Shown: positions 11,811 to 23,892, counted from the stretch's first letter. The stretch is 64,000 nucleotides of DNA from Phialocephala subalpina (GCA_900073065.1 FJOG01000020.1:1021770-1085769), one strand, 5' to 3'. Notes: a model not told the origin generated them from the letters alone. Numbers and translations: made by a program.

Positions 11811-12927
11811 TTAGCCCTCGTCCCATTCCCCTCTCTCTCCAAGAAGGAACTCACCTTTACCATGCTCACAAGTCGCCATAACAGCACCATCCCTCTCCCT
11901 CTTCATCACCCCCATCAAACTACACAGCCGTCTCCCAGCATGTACTACCTCACTTTCCACAAGAACTGTTTCTCCTTCGGGGATTGGGCGAAGGTAGGTT
12001 ACATTTAGGGTTCGGGAGACGCCTGCGTATGCCCAGTAGCCGGGTTTGGCGATGGGGGCGAGGGAGGTGGTTGTTGCTAGATCGCTATTGAGAGGTAAGT
12101 TTAAGAGCTTGACGGAGTTGGGGAAGGCGAGTCTTGAGATGGAGAGTTGGAGAAGGATGGAAGATGGAGGAGGGACTGTACATACAATATGGTCGAGGTA
12201 CAGCCGCCGTGTAAGTTTCCGAGTCTGTTGCAGTGCCCTGGTTTTACGGTATATCTGAAGACTGTCTTGCCTGGATCTTTGGATGCGGAGACGAGTTGGA
12301 GGTCTTCTCGGAGAAGGGATGCGGCCCAGCCCTGTTGTGGAGTTAATGTGTGGCTTTTGAGATGGTATGGAACGGGAACAGAAGGTATGATGGCAATGAT
12401 GAAGTTGATCTCTGAATCCTCCTTGGCTAGAAAGGATGGCTTTGGGACAGAGACCTGCATTGGGAGAGAAGTTTCACGTTCTTCTAGCACTTGGCTTCTC
12501 GAAGTCATGGAACTACGTCCAATCCCCCCAAGAATGATGGGAACGGGAATGAGTGAGCATCGTATTTATAGGCAATACAGCATGATTGTCCGTCCTCAGT
12601 TCTTTGACTGGGATTGGGACATTTGAAGCTTCTTGAATGTCCTACCAACAATCGAACATTGGAACCAGGTTTGCAGAAGAAAACACATAATGCAGTGCAT
12701 GAACAAAACAGAATTTCAGAATGCAACAGACATTGGAGGTTCAAAACATCATTCGCAATACAAGTAAGCATCAAAATACATACTTGATACACATCCTCAC
12801 TCATCGAGCCAAAAAACAATGACTTCACCCTATCCTCAGGCGAAACATCATCATCTGTAGGAACCCCGATCAATTCCTTCCCCTCCGCTACCCCAGCCAT
12901 ATTAACCTTCGTCTTCTGAGGTGCCAT
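11811..12927 (-). CDS. PaaI/acyl-CoA thioesterase family protein (hotdog fold)
   Basis: Probably hydrolyses an acyl-CoA thioester, as in the THEM2/ACOT13-like family; the natural substrate is not visible. Exons are 12927-12784, 12331-12186 and 12084-11811, giving 187 residues. The hallmark GNLHGGCTSTIFDLATT helix motif is restored only after splicing the 101 bp second intron. It is followed by SLAPIAKPG and the second hotdog half VSRTLNVTYLRPIPEG, then ESEVVHAGRRLCSLMG and MATCEHGK. The HGG-containing loop and the Asp after it fit the catalytic surface of the family. The first intron is unusually long for this window (452 bp), with a CATTAACTCC branch-like site and CAACAG acceptor, so an extra small exon or alternative first exon is possible. 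Divergent from SMC2 with 245 bp between the start codons. Confidence 0.85.
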
Positions 12928-13172
12928 GTTTGCTGATTATGAAGCTGTTGATACATGTAAGATCGATCCATTATGAGATTGATATCTGGAGTATCAGAGA
13001 GCCGAGAACATACCGAGGCTGACATTTCGACCCGATCAAGATTAGCGCGCCAAGCAATCGCGTAGCCACTTGGGCGTGTCGGTGTTTACTCGCGGCGTGT
13101 TTTGTAAATAAAGAACTGAACAAATTCGACAAAGTCGACCACCGCCAGCGACGACGTCGCCGTAACGCCAAA
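12928..13172. promoter_or_regulatory. Shared divergent promoter region, thioesterase / SMC2
   Basis: Only 245 bp separate the two divergent start codons, so both core promoters must lie here or overlap the leaders. I see no obvious TATA box placed for either gene. Confidence 0.5.
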
Positions 13173-16100
13173 ATGAAAATTGTGGAGGTTATTATCGATG
13201 TATGCGATCCTTCTGGTATTTATGAGCTTCTGCTAATAGGCGCAGGGCTTCAAGTCGTACGCTGTACGCACTGTTATTTCGGGATGGGACGGTGAGAAGT
13301 TGCGATGAAAGCAATACGACGAGCACAGTGCTGATGCATCGCAGACTCCTTCAACTCGATTACAGGTCTCAACGGAAGTGGCAAGAGTAATATATTAGAC
13401 AGTCTGTGTTTTTGTTTGGGTATCACACAGTTGACCACCGTTCGAGCCCAGAATCTTCAAGTAAACACTGCTCTTCTGCTGTCTGGCCCAGTGTATACTA
13501 AGTCGCATAGGATTTAATTTACAAACGTGGACAAGCAGGAGTTACCAAAGCCAGCGTAACAATAGTCTTCGACAACCGCGACAAGAAGAAGTCTCCGATC
13601 GGATTCGAAGAATATGCACAAATCAGCGTCACGCGGCAGATTGTTCTGGGAGGAACGAGCAAATACTTGATCAATGGACACCGAGCACAACAGCAGACTG
13701 TTCAGAATCTATTCCAGTCTGTTGGACTGAACATCAACAATCCCAACTTCCTTATCATGCAAGGACGAATCACGAAGGTGCTGAACATGAAGGCGGTTGA
13801 GATTCTGGCTATGATTGAGGAAGCGGCTGGCACACGCATGTTTGAGGACAGAAGGGACAAGGCTTTCAAGACGATGGCCAAGAAGGAGATGAAGGTCCAG
13901 GAGATCACGGAATTGCTCCGAGAAGAGATTGAGCCTAAGCTCGAGAAATTACGGACGGAGAAACGAGCGTTCCTAGATTTCCAACAGACACAGAACGACC
14001 TCGAGAGATTGACTAGAGTGGTGGTCGCACACGACTACGTCAAGAACCAGGAGAAACTCGAAAAGTCAGCTGGAGATCTGGAGGCCAAGAAGCAGCGACA
14101 GAAGGATCTCGAAGACAATGCTGTCAGGTTAAAGAATGAAATCGAGAACTTGGCAGAGGATCTCACCAGGGTCAAGGCTCAGAGAGACAAGGAAATGAAG
14201 AAGGGAGGCAAAGCACAAGCTTTGGCAGAGGAAGTAAAGAAGCATTCGAACGAGCTTGTTCGTTTATCAACTGTCATGGATTTGAAGAAATCGAGTATGG
14301 CCGAAGAGAAGGACAGAAAGTCTAACATCCAAAAGACCGTCTCTGAGCTGGAGACGCAGCTCAAGCAAAAGACCAAGATCTACGAGAAGATCCAGGCTCA
14401 GTATGACAAGGCGAAGGAAGAGCTTGAAAAGCAGAGCCAGGAGGCAGAGACGAAGGAGGAATTGCTCCAGACCCTCCAGACCGGTGTCGCTTCGAAAGAG
14501 GGCCAGGAAAGCGGATACCAAGGCCAACTTCAAGACGCCAGAAACCGAGCCAGTGCTGCATCAACGGAGCAGGAACAAGCCAAGCTGAAGATCACTCATC
14601 TCGAGAAGCGTATCAAGGAAGAAGAACCTCGTGCCAAGAAAGCCAAAGAGCAGAATGCGGGTCTACTCAATGATCTCGAGGGTCTCCGATCACAAGCACA
14701 GAAGCTTGAGAAAGAGTTGGGCAAGCTGGGTTTCGAGCCTGGAAAGGAGGACGAGATGTACAAGCAAGAAAGCACACTGCAACAGACTATCAGAAAGCTT
14801 CGCGAGCAATCTGATGGCATGAAGCGGAAAGTTGCCAATATCGACTTCAACTATACGGATCCAACACCAAACTTCGATCGATCGAAGGTCAAAGGCTTAG
14901 TCGCTTCGCTGTTCACTCTTGATAAAGATAGGACCGAAGCCGGGACAGCTCTAGAGATCTGTGCCGGTGGCCGATTGTACAATGTCGTTGTCGACACTGA
15001 AGTCACTGGCACACAACTACTTCAGAACGGCAAACTCAGGAAGCGAGTTACCATTATTCCTCTCAATAAAATTGCTGCTTTCAGAGCATCTGCCGAGAAG
15101 ATTGGTGCAGCTCAGAAGATTGCTCCTGGGAAGGTCGACCTTGCATTGTCATTGATTGGCTACGAAGACGAGGTATCAACTGCTATGGACTACGTTTTCG
15201 GCAACACCTTGATCTGCGCTGATGCTGCGACTGCCAAGAGAGTGACGTTCGACCCTGCAGTTCGAATGAAGAGCATCACTTTAGAGGGAGACTCATACGA
15301 TCCATCCGGAACCCTGTCTGGTGGTAGCTCGCCAAATTCGAGTGGTGTATTGGTGACTCTGCAGAAACTTAACGAGTTGACCAAGGAACTGAAGTCTAAC
15401 GAAGCTACCCTTGCAGAGCTTCAAGCAACGATGGCTCGTGAAAAGAAGAAGCTTGACCAAGCCAAGCGAATCAAGCAAGATCTTGATCTCAAGTCTCACG
15501 AAATCAAGCTCACGGAGGAACAAATCGGTGGCAACTCATCCTCCTCAATCATTCAGGAAGTCGAGAACATGAAGGCTTCGATAGTGCAACTGAAGACTGA
15601 ACTCACGGAAGCTAAGAAACGACAAGACGAGGCCAACAAAGACATCAAGCGTATCGAGAAAGACATGAAGGATTTTGATAACAATAAAGATGGCAAGCTT
15701 GTTGAGTTGCAGAAGTCTTTGGATGCTTTGAGGAAGGTGTTGACCAAGGACTCTGCGTCTGTCAAGGCTCTTCAAAAGGAGCTTCAAGGTGTGCGACTCG
15801 ACTCGGAACAGGTTGGCGGGGATCTTGCCGCTGCTCAAGAACAGTTGCAAGAAGTCGAGCTTACTCTGAAAGTTCAGGCAGAAGAGATTGCCTCATTGGT
15901 GTCTGAACAGGCCCAGATGCAAGACACGCTCGACATCGCTCAAGCACATCTTGATGACGAACGTGCAAAGTTGACTGGGTTTGACGATGAGCTCCGGTCC
16001 TTGGAGGAAGCATCGCGATCGAAGGCGTCACGGATCACAGAAGAAAGCCTGGAAATGCAGAAACTCGGCCATCAGCTCGAGAAGTTCCACAAAGAGCAAC

Positions 16101-16913
16101 AAACCGTTGTTCAGACTGTGTCATATATGGAGAAGGAGCACGAGTGGATTGCTGACGAGAAGGACAACTTCGGTCGAACTGGAACGCCATACGACTTCAA
16201 GGGTCAAAACATTGCCGAGTGCAAAGCATCTCTTCGAAACCTCACTGAGCGATTTCAGGGCATGAAGAAGAAGATCAACCCTAAGGTCATGAATATGATC
16301 GACAGTGTTGAGAAGAAGGAAGTTGCATTGAAGAATATGATGAGAACGGTCATCAGGGATAAGAAGAAGATCGAGGAGACAATCGTCACCTTGGACGAGT
16401 ACAAGAAGAAAGCTCTCTTCGAGACATGGACAAAGGTCAACAAGGACTTCGGGGAAATCTTTGCAGACCTGCTTCCGGGCAGTTTTGCAAAACTTGATCC
16501 TCCTGAGGGCAAGACAATCAACGAAGGCCTGGAAGTTAAAGTATCGCTCGGTACGTGATCTGTTCTCCCTTCAATCAACTTTGATTACTAACTCAATAAC
16601 AGGCAAAGTATGGAAGCAAAGTCTCACGGAACTTTCGGGTGGACAACGCTCACTCATCGCCATCTCTCTCATTATGGCTCTCCTCCAATTCAAGCCAGCA
16701 CCCATGTATATTCTCGACGAAGTCGACGCAGCCCTAGATCTCTCACACACTCAAAACATTGGTCGACTCATCAAGACGAGATTCAAGGGCAGTCAATTCA
16801 TCGTTGTCAGTCTGAAGGACGGCATGTTTGTAAACGCGAACCGGATTTTCAGAACGCGATTCACCGAGGGTACATCGGTTGTGCAGGCACTTACTGCTGC
16901 TGACTTCAAATAA
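13173..16913 (+). CDS. smc2: Condensin subunit SMC2
   Basis: Core ATPase of condensin, pairing with SMC4 to compact mitotic chromosomes. Exons are 13173-13199, 13246-13291, 13345-13460, 13511-16550 and 16603-16913, giving 1179 residues, the usual SMC2 length. The Walker A motif GLNGSGKSN lies near residue 32. The segment [17 protein letters not shown] with [13 protein letters not shown] is specific to SMC2 rather than other SMC proteins. Long coiled coils flank the hinge, which includes [13 protein letters not shown]. The ABC signature LSGGQRSL and Walker [12 protein letters not shown] lie in the last exon after the 52 bp final intron. Introns crowd the 5' end, with three in the first 340 bases. 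The start [14 protein letters not shown] matches the family N-terminus. Confidence 0.97.
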
Positions 16914-18590
16914 AGTTTGGGTTCCGGATACGGGGTCGGATGGGATGGGTTACGCGGATGATTGCTGTTTGCGATGCATATTTGACTTGGAGTCTGGTCT
17001 GATCATACGGGGGTTTTGGCATAGGATTACCTCAGGAGGGCAGTTAATGATTGTACGAATACTGAACATTGAATTGATGAAGACCTACACATCCGAATAC
17101 ACGTGATCGTTAAACCTTTTTACCCCTGAAGGCCAGCGCAGAAAGCGAAATAAAGGGATGTCTCATAGACTTTGAGCTACTCAAGCCCCCTGAATGCTGC
17201 TCTTGGTATGAGATGTCCACGAGGCCTCACCTCAGCCCATGCCTCACCTCATCTGAAGTAAAAGCAGGCTGCAACAAATTGTAAATTTCTTGGCCTGCGG
17301 AGAGTCACAAGCCAAGGGAGGTTGCTGTCAGTGGCTGAATGGAGAGCGCCTGAGGAGAAGTGGGCAGCGGGAGGTGTGAGGATGGAAGAGCTGCATCGAG
17401 TTTGCCTTTGAAGGGTCATCTCCGAGGGTCCATACGGGGTTCCGGAACAAGCCAGGAAGAATGGGATGCTCTGTTCCCTGTATCCAACTTTGTTTTCACG
17501 GTGGGGTCAGTTCAGCCGTATCCTATCGTACGGGATCGTACAGTACAGTACAGTACCTCACTTGATGGTACGGGAACGAACTCACGTGCTTTCGTACGCC
17601 TCAATGCGCTATTTCCGATCGTGTTCGTTCTATCGGTCTCTTTCTTTTCCCCATCGGATTCGTAGATTCGTACAGTACCATCGTATTTCGTACTCTGCAC
17701 TCTATCATAGGCAACACAAGATTTGACCCCGAGATACGGTATCGGTAAGTCTCCGTCGCAGAGATGTCCTTCGTGGGTCGTCGCAACTGGCCCCGGGTCC
17801 CCGATTTGCCTTCCTGTTCCAGTCATAATCCAGAGACTGGGCTCAGCCACGATGGTTCTTGCAAATAGCCGATTCTTGGTGACAGCCTGGTGTGGTCTTG
17901 GGAGCGTGGTGAGTGGTGGAGAAGGCCAGGAGCGACTCTCTTCCTGCACGTAGGGTCTCGTTCCCCTGTACGAGGTAGGAATAAACCCTGATAATCCTGT
18001 TCTGTTTTGACATTGCTCTGCGCGCATGCGCATTCGTCTCGCCTGCCAGTGCCCAGGCCGACGTTGCGACATCGAAATTGAGAACACGCTTTCCACTTCT
18101 TTGTCAGGCCTGCGCCCTGGCGAGACGAGGCACCGGGACGGAAAAGTCGTCGCAGCATTTTGATTGTCCTGAGTCAAGCCTGCCTCGCCTGCCTTGCCTT
18201 TGCCTGCCTCGCCCGCTCTGCCCTGTTGCGCGGCCTGCAGAACGCATCCATCCCGACGACCAAGAAAGAAGGCTAACATTTCTGCAACATCGGTATCGGT
18301 GCCTCCCGCCTTCCAATTGAGAACGACAACTGCACCTGCACCCGCAACCCCCATCAATTATTCCAAGGAAAGAGACTCCCAGTCTTGTCCTACCATCTCC
18401 TTCCTTTCTCATCTGCTTGCTGTTTCCCATTCTTGACGCTCCTTTGCCTCCCTTTTATGTACACTTCTTCGTGAGTTGTTGCTTCTGATACACCCTTGGA
18501 CCCAAGGATAGGAGACTGACAATTCTACGCGCTTGAAGCACATAGACTGCACATTCTTGTGCTCTTTTTTCTTCACTCCCTCAATTCAAC
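16914..18590. other. Intergenic / long 5' region of the MOSC gene
   Basis: No gene recognised in 1.7 kb. A cluster of GTAC tetramers lies at 17528-17693 (separate entry). A GCCTGCCT-type low-complexity run lies at about 18178-18235. The part nearest 18590 is pyrimidine-rich and is probably promoter and leader of the MOSC-domain gene. Confidence 0.45.
17528..17693. repeat. Cluster of GTAC palindromes
   Basis: Ten GTAC tetramers occur in 166 bp. Four are in perfect 5 bp register (GTACAGTACAGTACAGTAC), and most others are preceded by TC or TTC (TCGTAC). Chance would give fewer than one. The cluster lies about 0.9 kb upstream of the MOSC gene. Function is unknown; it may be a protein-binding array or simple-sequence drift. 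Confidence 0.6.
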
Positions 18591-20010
18591 ATGGATGCTC
18601 TTATTGAACAGGCACGCGACTTGTACGAAGAATACTACGACCTCTATTACGATCAATTGCTCGATCTAATCCCGGTCTTCTCGACCCAGACCTATGTCCT
18701 TACGATCATCGCCATCTGCATACCTCCCATCATTGCCCTCATATTCTACGAGAGAGAACAAGCTCGACTGCTCGCAGAACAACCGAAGGGATGTCGGAAG
18801 TTGGGCATGAAGATCGAGTCGAATTTGATGAACGAGTTCGACAAGAAGTTCTCTGAGGGCCGGCCGCCATCGACAGAGGAGACATCTGCAGAATGGTGGC
18901 GTTTGAAGAGTCTCTGGATCTACCCAGTCAAGAGCTGCAGAGGTGTAGAATTGAACAGAGGCACAATCATCACGACTGGCATGGAATATGACCGTCAATT
19001 CACCTTCGCCCAGCTTAAGAGTCCATTCCCAGTTGCAGCAAATACGCCGGACAAGGAGAAGGCGGCACACAAGTGGGAGTTTATCACACAACGACAATTT
19101 CCTTTGTTGGCTAAGGTCCGGACAGAGATGTGGGTTCCGGATCAGAGTGTGGATACCTATACCCCTCACTGTGATGATGTCGAGTCCGGTGGGGTTATCA
19201 TCATGAGCTTCCCTTACCAAGAGGCTGGCTGGAAGGGCACATTTGCCAAGTGGGGTGCTGCCGTCAAGGGAACCTACCCTCAGAAGCAATTCCGCATTCC
19301 ATTCGACCCAACACCTGTGCAGGTTGAAAAGGCTGGCTACTCTGTTGAGAAGATGACCATCTGGAAGGACGAAATCTCGGCGCTGAACTTGGAGGCAGAT
19401 ATTCCTGAGGAGCTCAGATATTACCTAGGCATCAGCAACAAGCTGGGACTTTTCAGAATCGACAACTCGAAGCTGCGGGAGGTTCACCGAAATGCACCGA
19501 CGAAGGAGCAGCTTGGCTATCAACCTGTCACTGGCTTTCAGGATGCCGTAAGTCGCGTCTCCCCAAATCTCTCGTCCCTTCTAACATCAGCAGTATCCCC
19601 TTCACATGATCAACCTCGCCAGCGTTCGTGCTGTTGAGCGCGAGATGCCCAAGGTCAAGGGCGGCCCGCGTCTCTCAGCGGCCCGCTTCCGCGCCAACCT
19701 AATCATCACCGGTCCAGACGCGTTCCACGAAGATACTTGGCGCAAGATCAAGATCGGCTACTACGAATACGACGTCTCCTGCCGAACCACTCGCTGCAAG
19801 CTGCCCAACGTCGACCAAGTCACTGGCGAGCGCCATCCTACCGAACCCGACAGAACACTAAGGAGCTTCCGCAACGTCGATGAAGGCGCGGGCCCAAATG
19901 TCGGCTGTCTGGGAATGCAGATGGTTCCTTTGTCAAAGGAGTCCCAGGTCCGAGTCGGAGATGAGATTACAGTCCTCGAGGTCGGAGAGCACTCTGTCAT
20001 CAAGAAGTGA
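18591..20010 (+). CDS. MOSC-domain protein, mARC-like molybdenum-cofactor enzyme
   Basis: Exons are 18591-19547 and 19594-20010 (46 bp intron), giving 457 residues. An N-terminal membrane anchor lies around residues 38-54 (YVLTIIAICIPPIIALIFY). The MOSC N-terminal beta barrel follows, starting LKSLWIYPVKSCRG. The C-terminal MOSC domain contains TTRCKLPNVD and TGE, where the cysteine is the expected molybdenum ligand of mARC proteins, and NVGCLGMQ. Splicing restores DAYPLHMINLASV, confirming the join. Family members bind the sulfurated or oxo molybdenum cofactor and reduce N-hydroxylated compounds with cytochrome b5 and its reductase. The actual substrate here is inference. Nitrate reductase, another Moco enzyme, lies 21 kb away and is not obviously linked. 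The anchor suggests the outer mitochondrial or ER membrane. Confidence 0.9.
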
Positions 20011-20817
20011 AGACCTATAGAGTCTGTGGGATCTTACTGGGCTTTTCCAACATTTTGCTGCATTATGCATTGTCTCGCGGAGTTTTTTGGCGAAGATGAG
20101 AAGCCTTTCTTTTTTCATGGTATCAATATGCATGGCATTCCATACATACATTTGAACTGGATTGAACATGGCGGGCGGGCATATGATAGCATGGCTTTTT
20201 TTTGTTTGCTTGTGCTTGTACTGTTTTATTTTTGTTAAGATTAAGAAGGAGGGATGAACGAGGATACCCCCTAGCAAATTGTCTTGAGCTCGAGCTCGAG
20301 ATGGAATGGAATGAAAGAAAACAAGCGATTAGCAATATTGTAATATCCGTATAGATGAGGGAGCGAATCCTTCTTCGTTCGTTTGTGTCTTTGAGGGCAG
20401 GGTCGGGTTTTTTATCAGGTCGTTTACAGTATAAGATACAGTATACAGTGCATGTCGGATGGTTGTATGGAGTTGGTAGATTGTGATGTCTGGCAGGCAA
20501 CAAAAAAAATGGATTTTTTGAAATTCGCGTTTGGGTTCTTCTCTCGATATGTAACGGTGGTGATATGATCTTCGTTCCACAGTTAAGGTATAAGCAGGGC
20601 AGGGTCAGGTAATCTATAGCTGCAGGAACTGCCTCAGACGTCACCGTTGTACGACATCAGGCGTTGTCTTCGCGCTGCAAGCCTCGTTTGTCAGCAGCAG
20701 GGCGCAGCCACTGAGTTTGGTGGGATCTCACATGTTCCGAGTCTCGACCATGTGAATCCACTCCATCGAGTCTTCGACTACATGATTAGATGAAGCACCA
20801 CTGAGATAATCAGCATC
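20011..20817. other. Intergenic, 3' region of the MOSC gene
   Basis: AT-rich 3' flank with several oligo-T runs that may serve as polyadenylation context. No coding signal recognised. Confidence 0.4.
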
Positions 20818-21563
20818 ATGACTGACGCCAGTTCTGGTCAACCTGCTTCGAGTGCTGAAGTAGGTACTGTACCGACGGGTACCCTTTCCTCCAACTGCTT
20901 TAACGAGCTCAGGTCACCTCAAACTACGGACCACTTGAACCACTACCGATACTAAGCACACAGCATGGAAAGGACAAGACTCAAACCCTATCACATCTCG
21001 AAATACAGCTTCAAATACAAGTACCACTGCCATACCACTGAAAACCAAATCAGAAAGGAATATACGGAGACTCGATGCTCGAAGATCTACTCTTCTCCAC
21101 AGGCAACTTCTCAGAACGGTCGCATTTGGGTATTATTCTTCTTGGCAAGCAGTTCGTCAACGCGAGCGAGAGTGGGGAGGAGTTCAGGTGTGTTGATCCG
21201 AATGTGAGTCTTGTGTCTTCCTCTTAAATCCAAATATTGTAAAGTGCTGCCAGTAGCGTTCTCACTCTCCCAGTCACCTGCATTTTCCGGTTCTGGGCTA
21301 GGAAGGTAATATTGGCCAAACAGCACCTTTCCTCAATGGGAAAGCCCATTAAGTCCAAATAAGGCTGGGAGATTGAGAACGTTAAACTGTGCTGGGAATT
21401 AGTGAGGATTGGCGAAGGTTGGGCTGTTGATGGGTAACAAACACATCGTGATGCCGAAAAACGTTAGATAATTATTGATGTCTCGACTTCGGAATATGAT
21501 GAAGGGGGGTTAAATGTTGTGCTTGATGAGGAGTTGAGAGTTGAGAGTGTTTATTTTGGGTGA
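20818..21563 (+). CDS. Small I78-like peptidase-inhibitor family protein, copy A
   Basis: Proposed exons are 20818-20859, 21054-21203 and 21468-21563, giving 95 residues, all junctions in phase 0. Exon 1 encodes MTDASSGQPASSAE, parallel to the first exon of copy B. Exon 2 encodes LGIILLGKQFVNASES. The last exon encodes GGLNVVLDEELRVESVYFG and stop. The closing pattern RLNxxxDexxxVxxVxfG is what I know from the I78 (elastinal-type) inhibitor family. GKQF fits the earlier conserved GK motif of that family. There is no signal peptide, and only one cysteine (in exon 2), so no disulfides. I78 proteins inhibit serine peptidases. The target here is unknown. Introns of 194 and 264 bp are long for this window and an alternative acceptor near 20912 exists, so exon 2 limits are tentative. 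Confidence 0.5.
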
Positions 21564-22091
21564 TTGGAGGAGGATGTTGAAGATGCTTATCGAGCAGAAG
21601 GTGCAGTAATTCGTAGAACACTTCAGAATCAACCACCTTAAACTTCCAGTAATTTGAAGGACTTTCATAGCAAGAGAAACTCAGGCCGAAGGCTATGCTA
21701 ATTTGCGGTTATGGATAGTACCTTTATGAGGTTTGGGCATGGTGAGAACCTGGCTAAAAGTCCCTAAGCGGATTCACTGTATTTCAACGTCCTACGAATT
21801 TTGACACTTTCTGGCGGAATTGTCTCTTCACTTTTGACTGACAATCATTTTGGTAGCCAATAAATCGTGAAAAGAGGCAGATTTGGATGCAAGGGTTGGT
21901 GACTTGATATAACAGTTGTTACTGTATTTCGGACCCGGGTCACTTTTCTCGCCTCCCTTAACATCACCTCATGTCATTAGCAATGCGGGGTATTTCAACC
22001 TTCCCGCAACCTGATGAAATCGGTTCTTGTTCTGTTCTTGGCTACATGACTAGAAAACAGCTATATCAAATACGATCTGACTACGGAGAAT
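21564..22091. other. Spacer between the two I78-like genes
   Basis: 528 bp, AT-rich. It must hold the 3' end of copy A and the promoter of copy B. No other signal seen. Confidence 0.4.
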
Positions 22092-22667
22092 ATGGCGGAC
22101 ACTATATCCTCTCAATCTCCTTCCTCTTCCGAAGACGTAAGTCCCATCCCACCCGCCTCACGTGTTCCTACCTAATTTAGAATTTGGGATGAACAGTTCA
22201 CACCAGCATCCCTCAAACACCACATAAGCTGGAAAGGAGCCCCCGGCTCTGAAATGGGCGACATCCTGGACAAAAAATGTAGAGAAGAAGGGGAGAGGAC
22301 TTCAGCCTCGAAAATCGAGTCTGAGACTAAGTTGCAGAGATGGGAAAGGGTGCTTGTAGGGAAGCAGTTTGTGCTTGATACCGAGTCGAGTTTGCCGTTG
22401 TGGTTTAAGCCTGAGGATGACTCTGTATGTATTCCTTCCTTCTATTTTTTTTTTTGATGTGTTATAGTATTAGAGTGGTTATTAGAGGAAAGGAGGGGGA
22501 AGCAGTAGTACGATTTGAGGTTGAGGCTGATTTGATGGCTTGGGTAGATTCAACTTCCGGAAAAGAAGAGATTTATTTTTCAGGTGACAGAGGAGGATTA
22601 TAATCGGAAGAGGTTGAGTATTTGTCTTGATATGCAGTATAAAGTCAAGAGTGTTTATTTTGGATGA
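22092..22667 (+). CDS. Small I78-like peptidase-inhibitor family protein, copy B
   Basis: Exons are 22092-22136, 22197-22424 and 22584-22667, giving 118 residues, all introns GT-AG and phase 0. Landmarks are MADTISSQSPSSSED, then LVGKQFVLDTES, then LPLWFKPEDDS running across the intron into VTEEDYNRKRLSICLD and ending KVKSVYFG. The order GK...LP...P...RLxxxLD...VxxVxfG is the I78 inhibitor layout. It is clearly related to copy A in intron positions, N-terminus and C-terminus, so this is a tandem duplication with strong divergence. There is no secretion signal, so a cytosolic role controlling an internal serine peptidase is the simple inference. The 159 bp second intron contains a poly-T tract at about 22445-22455. 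Confidence 0.6.
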
Positions 22668-23573
22668 TGCGTTGAGAATGAGCATTGCGCTAGGAGTGAT
22701 GGAGTGATGGAGTTGGGCATGGATTATCGAGTTGGTGCCTGCACTTGGTGTTTTTATCCACGGATCCAGTGTTCAAATTGATGATTCAATGACAAATTAA
22801 GCTCAGCTCGACTTTTCTTATGTGTGTGATGAGTGAGAGTCTTGATGAGATTTATTTCTCGGTGGGGAAATGCGAAGGTGGTTGATGCATGTAGTAAACA
22901 TTTTAGCTGATGATCTCCTTGCTTTGCAATCGCCAATGACAACCAAAGGCACACTCAATCTCCCAGCCTTGCCTGGGCCTTCTCAGGCTGGACTATGGTT
23001 GGCTGTGGATCTCGACCAATAGCTCTCTCAGAAAAGCTGAGGAGGCCAGAAAGTCCATGCAAGGCTTAGAGACTGAAAAGGCCGACAACAAACAAAAGCA
23101 TCTATTTTATGCGCCTATTTGCAAACAACGCAGAAAAAAAAAGGGGACGTAGGGAATTTCAAGAATATACCAACATTTTTATGACTTCGACTTAAAAGAG
23201 AATTGTCTGCAATAGTCTATCTGACACAGCTGTACCCTTCTCTGGCAACCCGAAGACCAAATCATTTCCGGAATCACATCTCTTTTAAATCTTGCTTTTT
23301 GATCGTGGTACAAATGCAGCATGATATCATCGTAAAAATTCAACCGTCTCACATAGGGCTGTATTACAGACGATCGCTGCCAGGTTCTGCAAACCTGAAA
23401 CGAGATTTAGACCAATAGTTCTCTCCAAGACCACCCTGCCTTGCAGCTGTCAGAAATATGTATAAGCACTGCAAGCGCCTCCTCAAATCAGTTAAATCAA
23501 CACATCCAATGCAAAAGATCCTCTCACATCAAATCCACCTACAACTTCACCACATTTCTATCTTCAGATCAAA
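22668..23573. other. Intergenic, no gene recognised
   Basis: About 0.9 kb after I78-like copy B. A poly-A run lies near 23133-23142. I looked for a third inhibitor copy and found none. Confidence 0.4.
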
Positions 23574-23892
23574 ATGAATTCCATTAAACAAGCCCTCACC
23601 CCCACGGTCTTCCAACACGAACAAAATGTAAGAAAACCCCAATCCATCAGCCAAACATGAAAATACTTACATTCCCATTTAGCCCTCCAGCCCCACATCT
23701 CGCAACACATCAACGCTGATGCATTCTCAATCTCAGCCTCAAACAGAAGCTCTTGAGCAAAGCACTGTATCCCCAGATTCGAAAACCAGTGATGAGATTG
23801 TCGAGCGTATGAGTAAAGAAACAGAGAACAGGAAAGATGGAGCGCCGTTTGCGGCGGCGACAGGGCTGGAGGGGCAGATGGATGGGAAATGA
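23574..23892 (+). CDS. Small hydrophilic protein of unknown function
   Basis: Two exons, 23574-23627 and 23683-23892, with a 55 bp GT-AG intron (GTAAGA donor, TTTAG acceptor), giving 87 residues. It starts MNSIKQALTPTVFQHEQN, is Ser/Thr/Gln-rich in the middle, and ends DGAPFAAATGLEGQMDGK. There is no signal peptide, membrane span or cysteine motif. The ATG follows an A-rich context (CAAA before ATG). I do not recognise a family. A clean intron joining two short coding-like segments is the main support. It lies just downstream of the tandem inhibitor-like genes, in a patch of small genes. Confidence 0.45.
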
